A DNA stretch of 64,000 nucleotides. Source: Cricetomys ansorgei. Its lineage: Eukaryota > Chordata > Mammalia > Rodentia > Nesomyidae. A program made the position numbers and the translations under genes. The DNA lies in contig JAMJFZ010000681.1 in NCBI GenBank assembly GCA_026225945.1, positions 77,058-141,057 on the forward strand, written 5' to 3'. Under the pieces are notes generated by a model that was not told the origin of the DNA, did not search any database, and was given only the letters and a program-made list of their open reading frames with translations. Below, one piece after another: positions 1 through 10,994 of the stretch. Within the stretch, counting starts at the first letter, position 1, and every line of letters starts with the position of its first letter.

Positions 1-350
1 TTAATTCAAGAGCACTGTGACCCAGCCCCACATTCCTAAAATGAGCGGCGGCTACAGGCACCGCCTAATAGCCTTAGGCAAGGGACTTTATCCTAAGTGT
101 ACATTTCCTGGTGCCCGTGACCTTGCTATCATCAACTTAAAGGTTAACTGGCCCCTATCTACAACTGTATAAAAAGCTTCACCATTTGCTCCTTGGGGCC
201 GGCTTCTATCCTGCGTGTTAGAACGGTCCCAGTGCACTGGAATAAATCCTCTTGCTATTTGCATCGATATCCCGTCTGTGAGTCTCTGTGGGGATGTGGC
301 GTTCCGGTTTGGACCCTGCGGGTCCCAGTTTGGATCCCTGAAGTCCAACA
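1..350 (+). mobile_element. LTR 3' part (endogenous retrovirus, class uncertain)
   Basis: The block has the order expected for an LTR. A TATA box (TATAAAAA, 168-175) is followed about 70 bp later by a poly(A) signal (AATAAA, 241-246), then a GC-rich U5-like stretch ending in CCAACA at 350. The 5' end probably lies left of the window. I could not match a primer-binding site after 350, so retroviral class is open. The open frames inside it are shadows. Confidence 0.6.
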
Positions 351-2600
351 TTCGCAGAGGTGGCTCAATGTCTTCTCAGATTGGCCTTGCTCTCTTTTTT
401 CATGGATTACTCCTCATCTTTACAATAAGTATGTTAGACTGCATCAAGGTCCTTTGTTCTGATGTCTTCCTCTGCCAGCCTCCTTTCTTAGAATACTAGA
501 GTCATTTCTGAGAGACTTGGACTCCTTGATTTCATGTCATCTCCCACTCTGTAGGGAATGACAATCCGTGCCCACGTAAAACCTGTCTTGATCTTGTTTC
601 TGTTCTGCATTCAAAACCCAGCACATTTCATAAGTAGAATTACAGGTTCTATTTGCATGTTTCAGCATGCTTTGTCAGTTGGGTAGAAACCTCATCTGTG
701 TCTCATAAAGATAGCATTTCTTTTTAATCAAGATTTAAGAGGCCAGTAAACCTTTAATTTTATTTTCTTATGGAAGAGAGACCACAGATTTAAAAGAACC
801 AAATTGCCCTAATATCAAGAATTGATTACTTAGCCATCTGTTGAAGTATTTAAATTAATTTTATTATCATTATTATTTTTATTGTTATTATTCATGTGTA
901 TCAATAATGAGCCACGACACTTCTGAGATGGAAAACCTGCATGGCCAAGCACAGGGTCTCGCCTCATATGGCTGACTTACAAGCTCCTCTTCCCATCCCC
1001 TGATCTGCTTCTTCTATCCTAGCACATGACCTTTAGGTATTTTATTGAAAGGAATCACTGCCCACCCACACTTCATGCACAATGAATAGAACCTTTAAAG
1101 TGCACCAGCCCCCAACTTCAGCTGGCTCTCATGGTTCCATTTTATGGGCCAGTCAAGTCCTAGCATAAAGTCTTCCTTATCTGGTGCTTAGGTTGAGGGA
1201 ACCCCCTGTAAAGTCCCTCCATTAGCATTAATACAATCAGATGCTTTTCTCAGTGGGCCGACAACATTAGAATGACATTTGTTCCAATCAAAGGCCATTG
1301 AATAAGCAATTGCTGGTGCTCCAAACTAGCATGGTTTCTGCATTCCAGATTCCACTCCTAAGAAGCTGTTTCTAATAGCTAAGGAAAGTGACCTTCTGGC
1401 TGTAGTTCAGGCTACTAGATAAACAGCTTAATATTTGAGAATAAGTTCAAACATACCCCAACAGCTATCCCTGCTGTGAGCTACCTCAAAGATTATGTGT
1501 TCTGTCTTTTCACCCCCTTTCTTTAGCACAGAGAGGTTATCAGTGTCTCTTGATAGGCTAACCTAAAGCTAGCAGTTAACCTTAGATTACTGTCTGGCTA
1601 GAGTAAAAAGAGCCCAGAAACTGGCCAAGCCAAGTGGTAGGTCTTCAGAAAAGAGCACTGACCAGGGTTGCAGCAGATGAAGGCCAAGTGACGTGCATGT
1701 TGCCCAGTGAGGAATAGACTGTTGCTGTCCCAGCTTGAGTGGTGTTGATTCCTGAGTGTTCTCAGGGTTGGATGCAACTGTGAAGCAGTTTTCACGCAGT
1801 CTTCATTAGGAATCCATGTAACTTGACATCGCTGTGTGTTGCTGAGAGACAGCAGCTCCTGAGATGCACTTCACATTTTCTGTTTCCATGTGGAGCTGGA
1901 GCAGACATCACTGAGAGCAGCCACACAGAACTGAAAGGGCAAGGAAAGAGGACTCTGATGCTCAGAGTCAGAACTCCTCCCACAGGACTTGGCCTACCTT
2001 GGACCCCCCAGGCAGTCTCTCCTCGAATGACTCATTTCCCTACAACCCTGGCTCCCTTCTACTTCAACCTGACACTGTGGTCATGCCTGATTAAATAGTC
2101 TGTATCATTCGTTTCTCAAGCTTCTTTCCCCTCAAGGATTAGAGAAGTCTTGCATGACAAAGGATTTTGGAAGCTCCATAGAGTTACCTGAAAGAAGCAG
2201 GACAGTTATTGCTGATCTGGCTGCAATGTGCAACAGTATCACTGTGAACATATGAATGTTACTTTTACTGTATAGCAGAGCCATCTGCAGCACAAGGCTA
2301 TGGCCTTGGAATACTTCACTCTCCAGAAGACAAAGCAATGGCAGAAGAAATCCAAAGGCCTCTCTGTCAAACAGAGGAGAGACTTGTTGCTCTTTGACAT
2401 TAAACCAGATCAACATAGGTATTGCCATCTTTCCTAAAGTGCTTGCCACCTACCATGTACTCACCTTGCCTAGCCTTTCTAGTAAGGGTGTGGACTAGGG
2501 AACCCAGAGGTTCACTGTGCAGCCCTGCCCTACTTAAGCACAAGGGCTTCTCTGCCTTCTGCCTCAAGGGGACAGCCTCCCCTACCATTGATGATCAATT
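351..2600. other. No gene recognised; unassigned sequence
   Basis: Short open frames only, none with recognisable protein character. An A/T-rich run of ATT/TTA triplets lies at about 850-890. The rest gives me no clear repeat family. Confidence 0.5.
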
Positions 2601-3133
2601 TTTCCTGTGTGTGTAAAATAGATGACTATGCTAAATTGTGTTCATGCTGTAGTTGGGTCTTATTCTCTTAATAAAATAGATGAATTAGTGGAATAGGCTC
2701 AGAGAAGGGTTAAATAAAGGGACAGGTTGATCATGAATAACTTTTTTTAGTTAATAAGATTATTACAAATATTAGGAGGATTCCTTGAGTTATTTCTATT
2801 ACTTATCAGTGGTATATAGTTAGGTCTAATTTCATTAATGATCCTAATACGGTAGGCTAACTCACAACCATTCTTTTGAGAAGTTTTCTGTCCTTTGCTA
2901 AAGAGGTTAATTATAATGACTTTTAGCAGAGCTATCAAAGCTATTATTTATGTTTAAAATACTTGGTTGCAATTTCCACAGATTGTTGTTTTGATCTGTC
3001 AATGAGAGTTGTGATAACTGCTAGTATGCTTATTCCTAATTTGATTGATGTAGGCAGTAATCATGAACTGAGTATGGTAATTAAACCAGCTTATATAATG
3101 ATTTAAATAATAGTATAGATTAGGGGATTTATT
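2600..3133 (-). pseudogene. ND2 pseudogene (mitochondrial NADH dehydrogenase subunit 2), 5' part
   Basis: ND2 is a membrane subunit of respiratory complex I, normally encoded only in mitochondrial DNA. The minus strand starts at ATA AAT CCC (3,133), giving MNPLI under the mitochondrial code. It continues through recognisable blocks: ITMLSS; LAVI plus LI; ATKYF; INLFS-GQ; and MKLDL followed by TQG and LLT. Only about the first 130-150 codons are recognisable, and similarity fades below about 2,740. Frameshifts and stops in either code show it is dead. It is embedded in the NUMT directly after the tRNA-Met remnant, as in mitochondrial DNA. Confidence 0.85.
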
Positions 3134-3312
3134 AGTAGATGATGGATACAACTTTCAGAGAAAGGCCTAAAGGTTTATTCAGCTGACATCATGTGGTAGG
3201 TAGCACAGGGGGTTGTAAATTCTTAGGGGTAATGTCAATACCCATAATCTAGAAGTGATTAATCTCTGTGGTTTATTGTATCAAAGTAACTCTTAATCAA
3301 ACACTTTTCTCT
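3134..3312 (-). pseudogene. Mitochondrial tRNA-Ile / tRNA-Gln / tRNA-Met remnants
   Basis: The minus strand shows a tRNA-Ile remnant at about 3,249-3,310 with a nearly intact anticodon-arm region. A tRNA-Gln remnant (encoded on the other strand) follows at about 3,192-3,250, recognisable by GTGCTACCTAC. A tRNA-Met remnant lies at about 3,134-3,192, ending ACTA just before the ND2 start. The order and tight packing are those of mammalian mitochondrial DNA. Base changes in the stems and the nuclear setting make function unlikely. Confidence 0.8.
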
Positions 3313-4060
3313 ATATAGGGAGGAAATTTCACATATTATGTAGTGTAGCAGTTTCCTCCCAGCTGAAACAGTTCACCCTGCAGAAGCTCCTTAAGGCAGA
3401 AGATAAATAATTCAAAATACCTTCAGGCAGTCCCTGAAACTGACAATATTTACAAACCCTCTCTTCCCCAAGAATAAACAATAAATACTGCTGATAGTCA
3501 CTTTCAGAAGAGTCAAGGTGCAATGAAAACTCTCAGATAAGCCCAGCTGCCTGGAAGAGTCACAGACTCACATGCAGGAAAAACTCCTGTACTAACAAAA
3601 TTTTTTAAAAATATAAAGACTAAAAAAAGAATAATGACCAATATTAGTTTTTAAGAGATGTGTCCCACATAGCTTATCTCCAGTTCATGCTTGCTTTAAG
3701 TGTGATGCTCATCTTGATCATAAAATTTTGCAGAATGATGGCTGGGTGCAGGTATAATGAAAAGTACTCTTAAATTAATGTATGTCAAGGGTTGAAGTGT
3801 AGGAAATAGAATTCACATAGTAAGTGTGGGGTGTGAGCTATGTTTAGGGCTGCTGGAGAGGTAAAGCTGATAGAGGTAATACTCAACTTGTTTCTAATAA
3901 ATTGTGTCATTGCATCAGCATTGGTTGATACATGCCACAGTAGCCATGTCTGTATACATATATAATACACAAGATTTATGGAATTGTATATAACCTGATA
4001 CTTTTAATTTAACTAAAACAAGGAATACTTTGGGAAGCAGAAGAAGAATAACTTTTAGTA
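3313..4060 (-). pseudogene. ND1 pseudogene (mitochondrial NADH dehydrogenase subunit 1)
   Basis: Between the tRNA-Ile and 16S remnants the antisense of ND1 is recognisable. The C-terminal PPY motif lies just before tRNA-Ile (about 3,313-3,330). The stretch GATGCTCATCTTGATCATA sits near 3,703-3,721, and the N-terminal coding region is near 3,990-4,020. The interval is shorter than the usual 957 bp, so it carries deletions. A tRNA-Leu remnant should follow at about 4,060-4,135, but I could not confirm its bases. Confidence 0.75.
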
Positions 4061-4761
4061 AGAGGAAAATGAAATGCATAATGGAGAGAAGAGGACTCCA
4101 ACACTTAGAAGTAACCTTTAAGTCTAGTTACCCAGATTGTCACCAGAACAAGCCTGATTTTGGCTTATTTCAAAGTGAGAGAAATTATTATTAGACCTTG
4201 ACTTGGATTACTCTGTTATGAATACCGATCTTATGGGACTTGAGTCATTGTATACACAAAGCATTGATAGAACTTATATATCTTTTCCTGATCGAACCCA
4301 GAGATTATAAATCTCATTTTTAACACAGGCCCTAAAATAGGATTGTATTTTTCTCCCTAGGGTAACTTGGTCCATTTAAAATATTCTGCGGTCAATCATT
4401 GAAAAGCTAACTTCTTTGGCTTATTTGTCTAAGAATATTTAGAGGTTATTCTATTTCTTAGTCCCCATAATAAACTGCTCTAGTACAAAGAGCTTGTTGA
4501 TCATATTAGGAGAGTAATCATACTAGATTAGGTTAAATCTCAATAGGCTTTTCTCAGTTTTTTTTTCAGCCTCCTAGTAAAAAGTTAATTTCAGTGTTTG
4601 GCAAACACTGAAATGAGACTATTAGCTATTCCTATTTGTTTCTAATTAAGGGCAAACCTAATTCTGCCTTTGCATTATCAGGATACTCCAGCCTTTAAAC
4701 ATGTATCACTGGGTAGATTTGCAAGTGGTATATATTTTTAACTGATTAATTAATTAATTAA

Positions 4762-4935
4762 TTAATTTTTATGTAACAGATGTATTGCCTGCATGTACTC
4801 TGAGTGAGGGTGTTGGGTCTCCTCGAACAGGAGTTTCAGAAAATTGTGAGCTGCCATGTGGGTGCTGGATATTGAACCCAAATCCTCTGGAAGAACAGAC
4901 AGTACTTTTAACCGGTGAGCCATCTCTCCTTCTAT
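4762..4935 (-). mobile_element. B3-type SINE inside the NUMT
   Basis: The minus strand reads GAGAGATGGCTCACCGGTTAA, diverging slightly from the B2/B3 RNA polymerase III head. It is followed by the B3 body (TTGGGTTCAATATCCAGCAC type). An (AATT)n run at 4,744-4,767 lies at the tail end. It splits the 16S-derived sequence. Confidence 0.85.
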
Positions 4936-5202
4936 AAGAGGTATACTTTTTATGTGTTCTTCTATCATAATTTTTTGATAGTCTTTTAATCTTTTACTAT
5001 TTGCTTAACTGTGTTGGTTAACAATAAATTAGAAGTTTGAATATTTCATTTGTCTATAGAGATGTTAACTATTAACTCTGATTAATTTCTATGTGCACTT
5101 TGGGCACAGAATACTTTCTTTTGACTAATACTAACAATATCCATTGTATAAGACAATAATTTAGTTATATTACTTAGCAATTCATTGTCAGGATGAAGAT
5201 TT

Positions 5203-5425
5203 TTAGGTCTGATAAGACTGCTCAGTGGTTAGGAGCACATAGTGTTCTTACTGATGATTCAAGTTTGTTTTTTTTTCCCAGCACCCACACCAGGAAGTTC
5301 AGAACCTCCTATAACTTACTCCATGGGATCCATCACTTCTTCTCACTTCTGCAGGCATCCATAAGCATAGACAGGTAATGACACACATTCATGCATGTGT
5401 ATATATAATTAAAAATGAAAATAAG
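5203..5425 (+). mobile_element. B2/B3-type SINE inside the NUMT
   Basis: A diverged B2/B3 head (GACTGCTCAGTGGTTAGGAG, 5,216-5,235) is followed by CCCAGCACCCACA and a CATGCATGTGTATATA tail with an A-rich end. 16S-like sequence resumes after it. Confidence 0.75.
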
Positions 5426-5584
5426 TCTTAAAATAGGATAATATTGTTCATTGCACTTGTATTCATTTTAGCTGCTGATGCCTTTAATCCTACTATGGAT
5501 GTCCACTCTCTATAAAAGATGCACCCTGTTCTAAGATCTTCCCCCTTCTTGAATCATTAAAAAAAACAACAAACTTTTAACGAA

Positions 5585-5925
5585 CTCGTTTTTTAAATAA
5601 ACTTTATTAATTGTTTAGAAAATTCGTGTGTGTGTAAAGAGTGTTTTGATCATATTCACCCCTCCACTCAACTCTCTAACTCCTCCCAGATCCACCTGAT
5701 ACTCCCCCAATAAAATACTCTGTATTTTGTTGTTGTTGTTTGTTTTTGTTGTTGTTGTTGTAGTTTGGTTTTTAATAACTCATGGAGCCTAATTTGTGCT
5801 ACTAAGATTTATGGATGTGAAGCCATTCACTGGGGAACAGTGTACCAGCCAGTGGGCATACCCTTAAAGAAAACTGACTCTTATTCTATTGCAGCCACCA
5901 CCTGTCCTACTTTAGGTTAATATTT
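5585..5925 (-). mobile_element. L1 (Lx-type) 3' UTR fragment inside the NUMT
   Basis: The antisense L1 tail signature TTTTGATCATATTCACCCC (5,643-5,661) is followed by CTCCCAGATCCACC and, further on, TTAAAGAAAACTGACTC (5,864-5,880). A (TTG)n run lies at about 5,729-5,760. Mitochondrial 16S-like sequence continues on both sides. Confidence 0.75.
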
Positions 5926-6234
5926 TAAATACACAGCAGAGTTAAGATTTATTTCTGTAAATTTAAGACCAAACTAAAATTCTGATGTGGTTACCCAAAT
6001 GTCTCCAGACTAGTCATGAATTCCACATTCACTTTTAAATCTTCTATTTGCAAATTAGATGGGTTCATCCTACCAGTTGTTCAGAGGTGTGTCATCTGGT
6101 TTAGGGGTCTTTAGCTTACTTTTTAAAACTAAATTTATTCTAGTTCATTTATTATTCAAAAAATAGATTAATATGTGTTTTTATGTTACAATGTTACCCT
6201 TATATTCATGAGTCTAGAGTATCAAGAGTTTTAT

Positions 6235-6545
6235 TTCTACCCACTATTGCCATAGTTAGTTTCAGTTGTGAACTTGATATACTGGGAAGAGGGAAACTCA
6301 AATGAAGAATTACTTTTATAAGATTGACCTGTGGGCCAGTCCCTGTGACATTTCCCAAATTGATAATTGATGCACCCCACTGTGAGCAGCACCCTCAAGT
6401 GATCCTGGGTTGTATCAGGAAGGCAGCTGAGCAAGCCAAGGGGAGCAAGCTACAGTTTCTGCATCAGTTCCTCCCTGAGTTCCTGCCTTGGCTTTGCTCA
6501 ACTGTGAGCCAAATGAATCTTTTCTCCCTAAGTGGGAAGGAAAGG
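6235..6545 (+). mobile_element. Common rodent medium-reiteration repeat, copy 1
   Basis: The recognisable consensus runs in order: TCAGTTGTGAACTTGA, GACCTGTGGGCCAGTCCCTG, GAGCAAGCCAAGGGGAGCAAG, and GCCAAATGAATCTTTTCTCCC. I know this as a frequent rodent interspersed repeat but will not name its family with confidence. The other copies in this window are annotated separately. Confidence 0.65.
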
Positions 6546-6809
6546 AAAAGAAATGCAAAATAGAACTTTACCTTTGGGAACTAAATAGTTGATGTTACAG
6601 TGGAAGCTAGTGCAATTGGTATATTGTTGGTCATGTAATTAGCTCAACGTGAGCATTAATGTGAAATCTGGGTGTAACTCTTGTGCTTTCGTTCTGAAGC
6701 ACACTTTATGTATGCTTATCTTGTCACAGTTTGTCTCCTTTCCTGTGTTCAAATAGTGACATGTGAGGAGGACAGGACATATGCTGGGTGTGTCATCACT
6801 CTAGTTAAG

Positions 6810-7480
6810 CTCCATTTTTTAAAATTTATTTTATCTCATGCAACTTATATAATACATCCTGGCTCCCCTCCCTCCATCTTGCCAACTTCCCCATCAACCC
6901 TCTCCCCTAGATCTACCCCCCCATTACCACCCACAGATACCCCTGCCCCAACCATCCCCCCAACCCCCACATCCATGTGCTTCTTCCTAGGAAATAACAA
7001 TCCCTAAGGGTTACTGCTCAAACAGGGCATGGTGTAGTGAAATGAAACAAAGCCAGGCACCAATCCCTGATCATCATGAATGTGCCAGGTAACTCAGAAG
7101 TAGCAAAAGGTTCCTAAGGGCAAGTTAAGACTTCCCCCACTCCCGTATGTAGGTGTTTTTTGAAGAATATCAACCCTTGTTCTCCGTGGGCCCTTAAGAG
7201 TGCTGCTTAGTTGACTGTGTGGGGCAGTTTACCCTGGTCCTCAACCCCTCTGGTATCCACTATCCCTCCTCTCCATCTTCTGTGGGGTTCCTGGATCTCC
7301 GCATGATGTTTGGATTTGGACATCTCCATATGATCCTATCAGCTGCTGGAGGCGGCCTCTCTGGTGATTACTGGGTAGATACTGATCTATGAGAAGTGCA
7401 TGACATATTAGAAATCTTTTCCTGGGTTATCCAGGCTCTAGATCCTTCCCAGCTCTGCCCTGCCATTTCAGGCAAGGGTT
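6810..7480 (-). mobile_element. L1 (Lx-type) 3' region fragment
   Basis: The plus strand shows the C-rich antisense of the L1 3' UTR (CTCCCCTCC near 6,863, then long C-rich runs to 6,970). Further on comes the known antisense block CAGCTGCTGGAGGCGGCCTC (7,341-7,360) followed by ACTGATCTATGAG. The 79- and 108-codon frames over it are shadows. Confidence 0.65.
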
Positions 7481-9205
7481 TTCACCCACATTGTAACCAG
7501 CCCCGCAGGATCTTTCTGGCTGTGTTTCCAAGTGCCTAAGTGTACTTGAGGCAGGTGATCTTTCCTCCTCCGCATTCATTCTGATGTAATTTCTCAGTAG
7601 TATTTGATTTCTAATATTAATGATTAGGAGGATTTTGAGGAAGGAATGAGACATTGCTGGGGAGTATTTGTGAAGTAAACTCCCAGTTCCCAACATAGGA
7701 AGCACTAAGGGGTTTCCAATGAGATAGTTATCTCTGGGTTTAGAAGGAGGAAGTGTTGAAGGACTTCTCTTTGGTCCCAGGAGTGCCGCCTGGGAAGGGC
7801 AGCATGACTTCTGGGGAGTTGCAAAGAGAGCTAGTTAGCAGGAAGGCAATGACAAGTCCCAGTGACATCAGCAGTAGTACCTTCCCTGACATTCTATTGT
7901 ATCCTGGAGAGTCCTGGCATTCTTTGTGATGTCACCTGTGTTGTAGCAACACCAGCTGTTCTTGGGGTGATTGTTCAGTGTCTTTACTGTTCACCCATAG
8001 GTATGTTGGCAAGACTAAACAGGCTACTTCGGAGAGATTATAGCATGTGTATAGATATCAGAAAGAGGCAGAAGGAAACTGGTCTTTGGTCTCAGTTTAA
8101 AGAAGTGAAAAATAAATGGTCCAGGAGAGGGGCATGGGAGGCTTCCTAGAGGAGATGGGTTTGAGCTGTGTCTTCCAGTAGTGGGGCTCAGTAACTGGAG
8201 ACTTTGAGAAGCTTTTGGAATTCCCTGCTTCTCATGGTTCTTGAAAGTCAAGGATCCCAAAACAATAGCTTGTCTGTTTCAGAAGCCAAGAGCTAGGAAG
8301 GCCAAAGCTATTGTTCTGGGATCTCTTGGCTTTCAAACTGTGAGGTGGGGGTTTGAGATAGACAAAATGAGACCAGCAGGAGGTAGGGAAGGATGAGTTT
8401 GGCATCTGCAACTTAGGGCAAGGCATCACTGCATGTCACCCCCAGCAGATTCCTATAGGTATAGTGGCTGTCTGACATTATTAACAGGGAGAGAAAAGTT
8501 ATTTTGGACAATGCCTTATGTTCTCAGGTCTATAGCAGAACTTCTCTGACCAAGAATCCCTGGGACTTTCTCCATAGGCATCTGAGTCAGCAGGTATGGT
8601 AGGCAGGCTGCTCTCTAGTGCAGCCAAAGACCCATCAACAGCAGTGAACCATGATGGAAACTGGCTGCTTCCCGCCAGCTCTGAGTGTTCTGGGCTGTTA
8701 GTGAGTTGACTTGGTGAGTCTTGTGACCATGTTGTGCCCCTGCATGGTTTCTCCATCTACATGTGCTTGGAGTGACCTGGCAGGAGATCTGAGCAACTCC
8801 ACATCACCTGAGTACTTGTAGAATATGCCAATTTTCTCCTGGCTTCAACAGCCGCAGGCTTCTGTGTTCTGCAGCCATGTTAATACTGTGTAGCTGTGAA
8901 TAAGTTGAGGAGGCTATCCCCTGGCCATCTGAAGCATGTACTAAGAGAAACAGAGGTAACTAGCTGGCTGGGACATCCACTTCAGAGAGAGGGGAAAGCT
9001 GAGATCCACTGAGGAGTCATTTCAAGCTCAGGACAAAACCCTTTGGGGTATCACTGGGACACAAGCATAGGTGCTTTCTCAACCATTTGACTAGGCCTCA
9101 GGGTTGTCTGTCTATACTCTATGCCTTGTCATTATGCAAGTTCACTGTGTTCTTCTACCAAAAGGGGCTGCTGGGTAGCCACTGTCAACCCCAATCATCC
9201 TCTCC
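7481..9205. other. No gene recognised; contains one hairpin
   Basis: No repeat family is clear to me here. The notable structure is the imperfect inverted repeat at 8,237-8,340. The sequence just left of 9,205 is presumably the intron before the SPEER-type exon. Confidence 0.5.
8237..8340. repeat. Imperfect inverted repeat / hairpin
   Basis: The left arm at 8,237-8,271 (core GATCCCAAAACAATAGCTT) pairs with the right arm at 8,304-8,340 (core AAGCTATTGTTCTGGGATC). Arms are about 35 bp with few mismatches, separated by a loop of about 33 bp. Confidence 0.75.
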
Positions 9206-9212
9206 ATGACAG

Positions 9213-9378
9213 AGTTGGAGGAAGAGGAGGAGGAGGAGGAGAAGGGGGAGGAGGAGGAGGAGGAGGAGGAGGAGGAGGAGGAGGAGGAGCTGATCACTCA
9301 ACTGCAGCTGCTAACCAATGAGAGAAATGCATTGCAAGATCGCCTGATCTTCATCACTGAAGCAGCCTTGGGCAATAG
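9213..9378 (+). CDS. SPEER/takusan-family glutamate-rich exon (partial gene or pseudogene)
   Basis: The frame holds a glutamate tract encoded by (GAG/GGA)n followed by ELITQLQLLTNERNALQDRL and then IFITEA. This is the Dlg5-derived coiled-coil segment shared by the rodent SPEER (spermatogenesis-associated glutamate-rich) and takusan families. Splice signals fit: acceptor CCATGACAG ending at 9,212 and donor AG/GTATTC at 9,379. That gives a 166-bp internal exon with no stop. SPEER proteins are testis-expressed. Takusan proteins act at synapses. Which applies here cannot be told from one exon. I found no following family exon in the window, so this may be a stranded exon of a larger gene or a pseudogene fragment. 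Confidence 0.65.
9217..9289 (+). repeat. (GGA)n / (GAG)n trinucleotide repeat coding for poly-Glu
   Basis: This is nearly pure GGA repeat with short interruptions (GAAG, GGGG). In the exon frame it reads almost entirely as glutamate. Length is likely polymorphic. Confidence 0.9.
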
Positions 9379-10990
9379 GTATTCATTGTTTCATACTCCA
9401 TGATGACTATCTTAATGACTCCATAATGTCATTTTCAGCTTCTTCTTTCCAAGGTCTTGAGTTCTAAGAGGCTACTCCTCCAGGTGTCCTTGTGAACATT
9501 CATATGTCTCCTAAATACTTCCCAGTGGCAGACCCTGAAGTTTTGGTAGATTTGAGATGGGAACACAGAATATTGTTTCCTCCAGATGAAAATTCGACTC
9601 AGTGGCCTGAGTCACACATCTCAGGGATTGATGCAATTGTATTTGAGTTTCCAGCATGCATTGGAAGGCCCCGATAAGTGGTGGCTTGTGTGAGATGCTA
9701 GCTGCTGTGTGTTTGTGGTAAGTCTTCGTACTTGCCTGACAAGTGATTGTGCTGGCTACTTCTGGTAGCAGCTGGAGGGGTTTGGTCTATCTTGATACAT
9801 CTTACTTGGTTGCTGCAAGGCCTGGGGCTCATAACTGTTCCTCTCTGTTCTTTCTGAGATGACATATCTCAGCATTCCAATGTGCTCCCTACATCCCTCC
9901 TCCTTCCTCCCCTTCCTCCTCTCTTTCTCTGTCTTCATTTAGACACTGGAGTCAGGGGCCTTTGATGAAACCTGAAGACTTGCCTGTCTCACAGGTTCCA
10001 GGTGATGCCATTGCTGAGGTCAGGGTGTCCCACTTGGGTAGCACTGCTCTTGGCCCCTGTGTTTAAATTTGCCCCTGATTAGAATCCCATTGTTACTTTA
10101 TAAAGCTTTTCTCATGTAAAGCCTCATGCCCAGAAATGCTGACTCTGGGCTCTGGGCATCCATGTGGTAATAGAAATCCAAGATTGAGAATCCCATTCTT
10201 AGTACAGGAGAAATATCATCATAGGTTTCTGGTGGGCCCAACCTTGTGGCATAGACTCCTGGGAGATTCATAAAGAACTAGGCTGACCCTCCTGGCCTAC
10301 TGAGGAAACTCATGCAGCCCTGGTTCCCTCCTTCTGGACACCCTGCTCTGTGTGCTGCTTGAGCCCAATGTGGAGATACATGGAGCTAGATTATAGGTGC
10401 ACTAGCTAAGGTGATGCTGGATGAGCTAGGAGTGGTATCCCTGTGACCTCACAAACCAGGCCCTAGGAAGTGTGATGGGATGATGTGTGCTGGGGGCAGT
10501 TTCAGAAGGTCACACATCCAGGTTAGGCATACTACTATGGAGATGTGTGCTGGTAGATAAGAGTTCACATATATTCTGACCTCATCAAGCATGTGACACT
10601 GTGAAATTGGTATATCCATCCAGGGCTGGAACCAGGTGGTGGATCAGCCTTGGTGTTGCCACAGTTCTGGCAGCATCCTATATTGATGTCCAATCAATTT
10701 GTATAGCGGCTCACACATCCCATGATTAACTCAAGTAAAATGATGCCACTCTTCTGTTTGTAGCCTCTGATGTGTTCACAACATCTTAAAATAAACTCAG
10801 ATTCCTCTACTAGCCCTGGATATATCTTCAGGCTTATTTTCTGTGGCATCCACCCCCATTCAGCACAGTTTCTAAATCCATCTGATTGAGCTTCTGTGTT
10901 TAACTTCATTATAATTAACCTCACTCCTGGGAATTCTGCTGTCCTTCATTGATTTTCTCCAAAGCATCCGATCCTAAAATTTCTATTTTT
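9379..10990. other. No gene recognised; possible intron of the SPEER-type gene
   Basis: Only chance frames are present. A pyrimidine-rich CTTCCTCC run lies at 9,897-9,935. I looked for the next family exon downstream and did not find it. Confidence 0.45.
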
Positions 10991-10994
10991 TGGC

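Larger units (their letters stand above)
2600..6220 (-). other. NUMT: nuclear insertion of mitochondrial DNA (16S rRNA - ND1 - tRNA-Ile/Gln/Met - ND2)
   Basis: Read on the minus strand, the segment follows mammalian mitochondrial gene order: 16S rRNA, ND1, the Ile-Gln-Met tRNA cluster, then the start of ND2. The best anchors are the ND2 start (MNPLI), the motif MTQG of ND2, the tRNA-Ile stretch AAGAGTTACTTTGATA, and the 16S antisense stretch CCCTAGGGTAACTTGGTCC (4,359-4,377). It is diverged, with indels and stops, so it is old. Three later insertions split it: a B3 SINE at 4,762, a B2/B3 SINE at 5,203 and an L1 tail at 5,585. Both ends are approximate. It has no expected function. Confidence 0.9.
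4135..6220 (-). pseudogene. 16S rRNA pseudogene (mitochondrial large-subunit rRNA)
   Basis: Four separate blocks match the 16S rRNA in order: 4,135-4,740, 4,975-5,190, 5,440-5,560 and 5,930-6,215. Landmarks are TGGATTACTC (near 4,205), CCCTAGGGTAACTTG (4,359-4,373), AAACATG-ATCACTGGG (near 4,698-4,714), TGTGTTGG near 5,010, CCTACTATGG near 5,491, and GGTTTAGGGGTCTTTAGCTT near 6,098-6,117. The gaps are later insertions of SINE or L1 sequence. The 5' end of the rRNA is lost or unrecognisable beyond about 6,220. Confidence 0.85.

Noticed and set aside
3134..3312. Functional tRNA genes
   Set aside because: They are mitochondrial tRNA remnants inside a NUMT, with stem mismatches.
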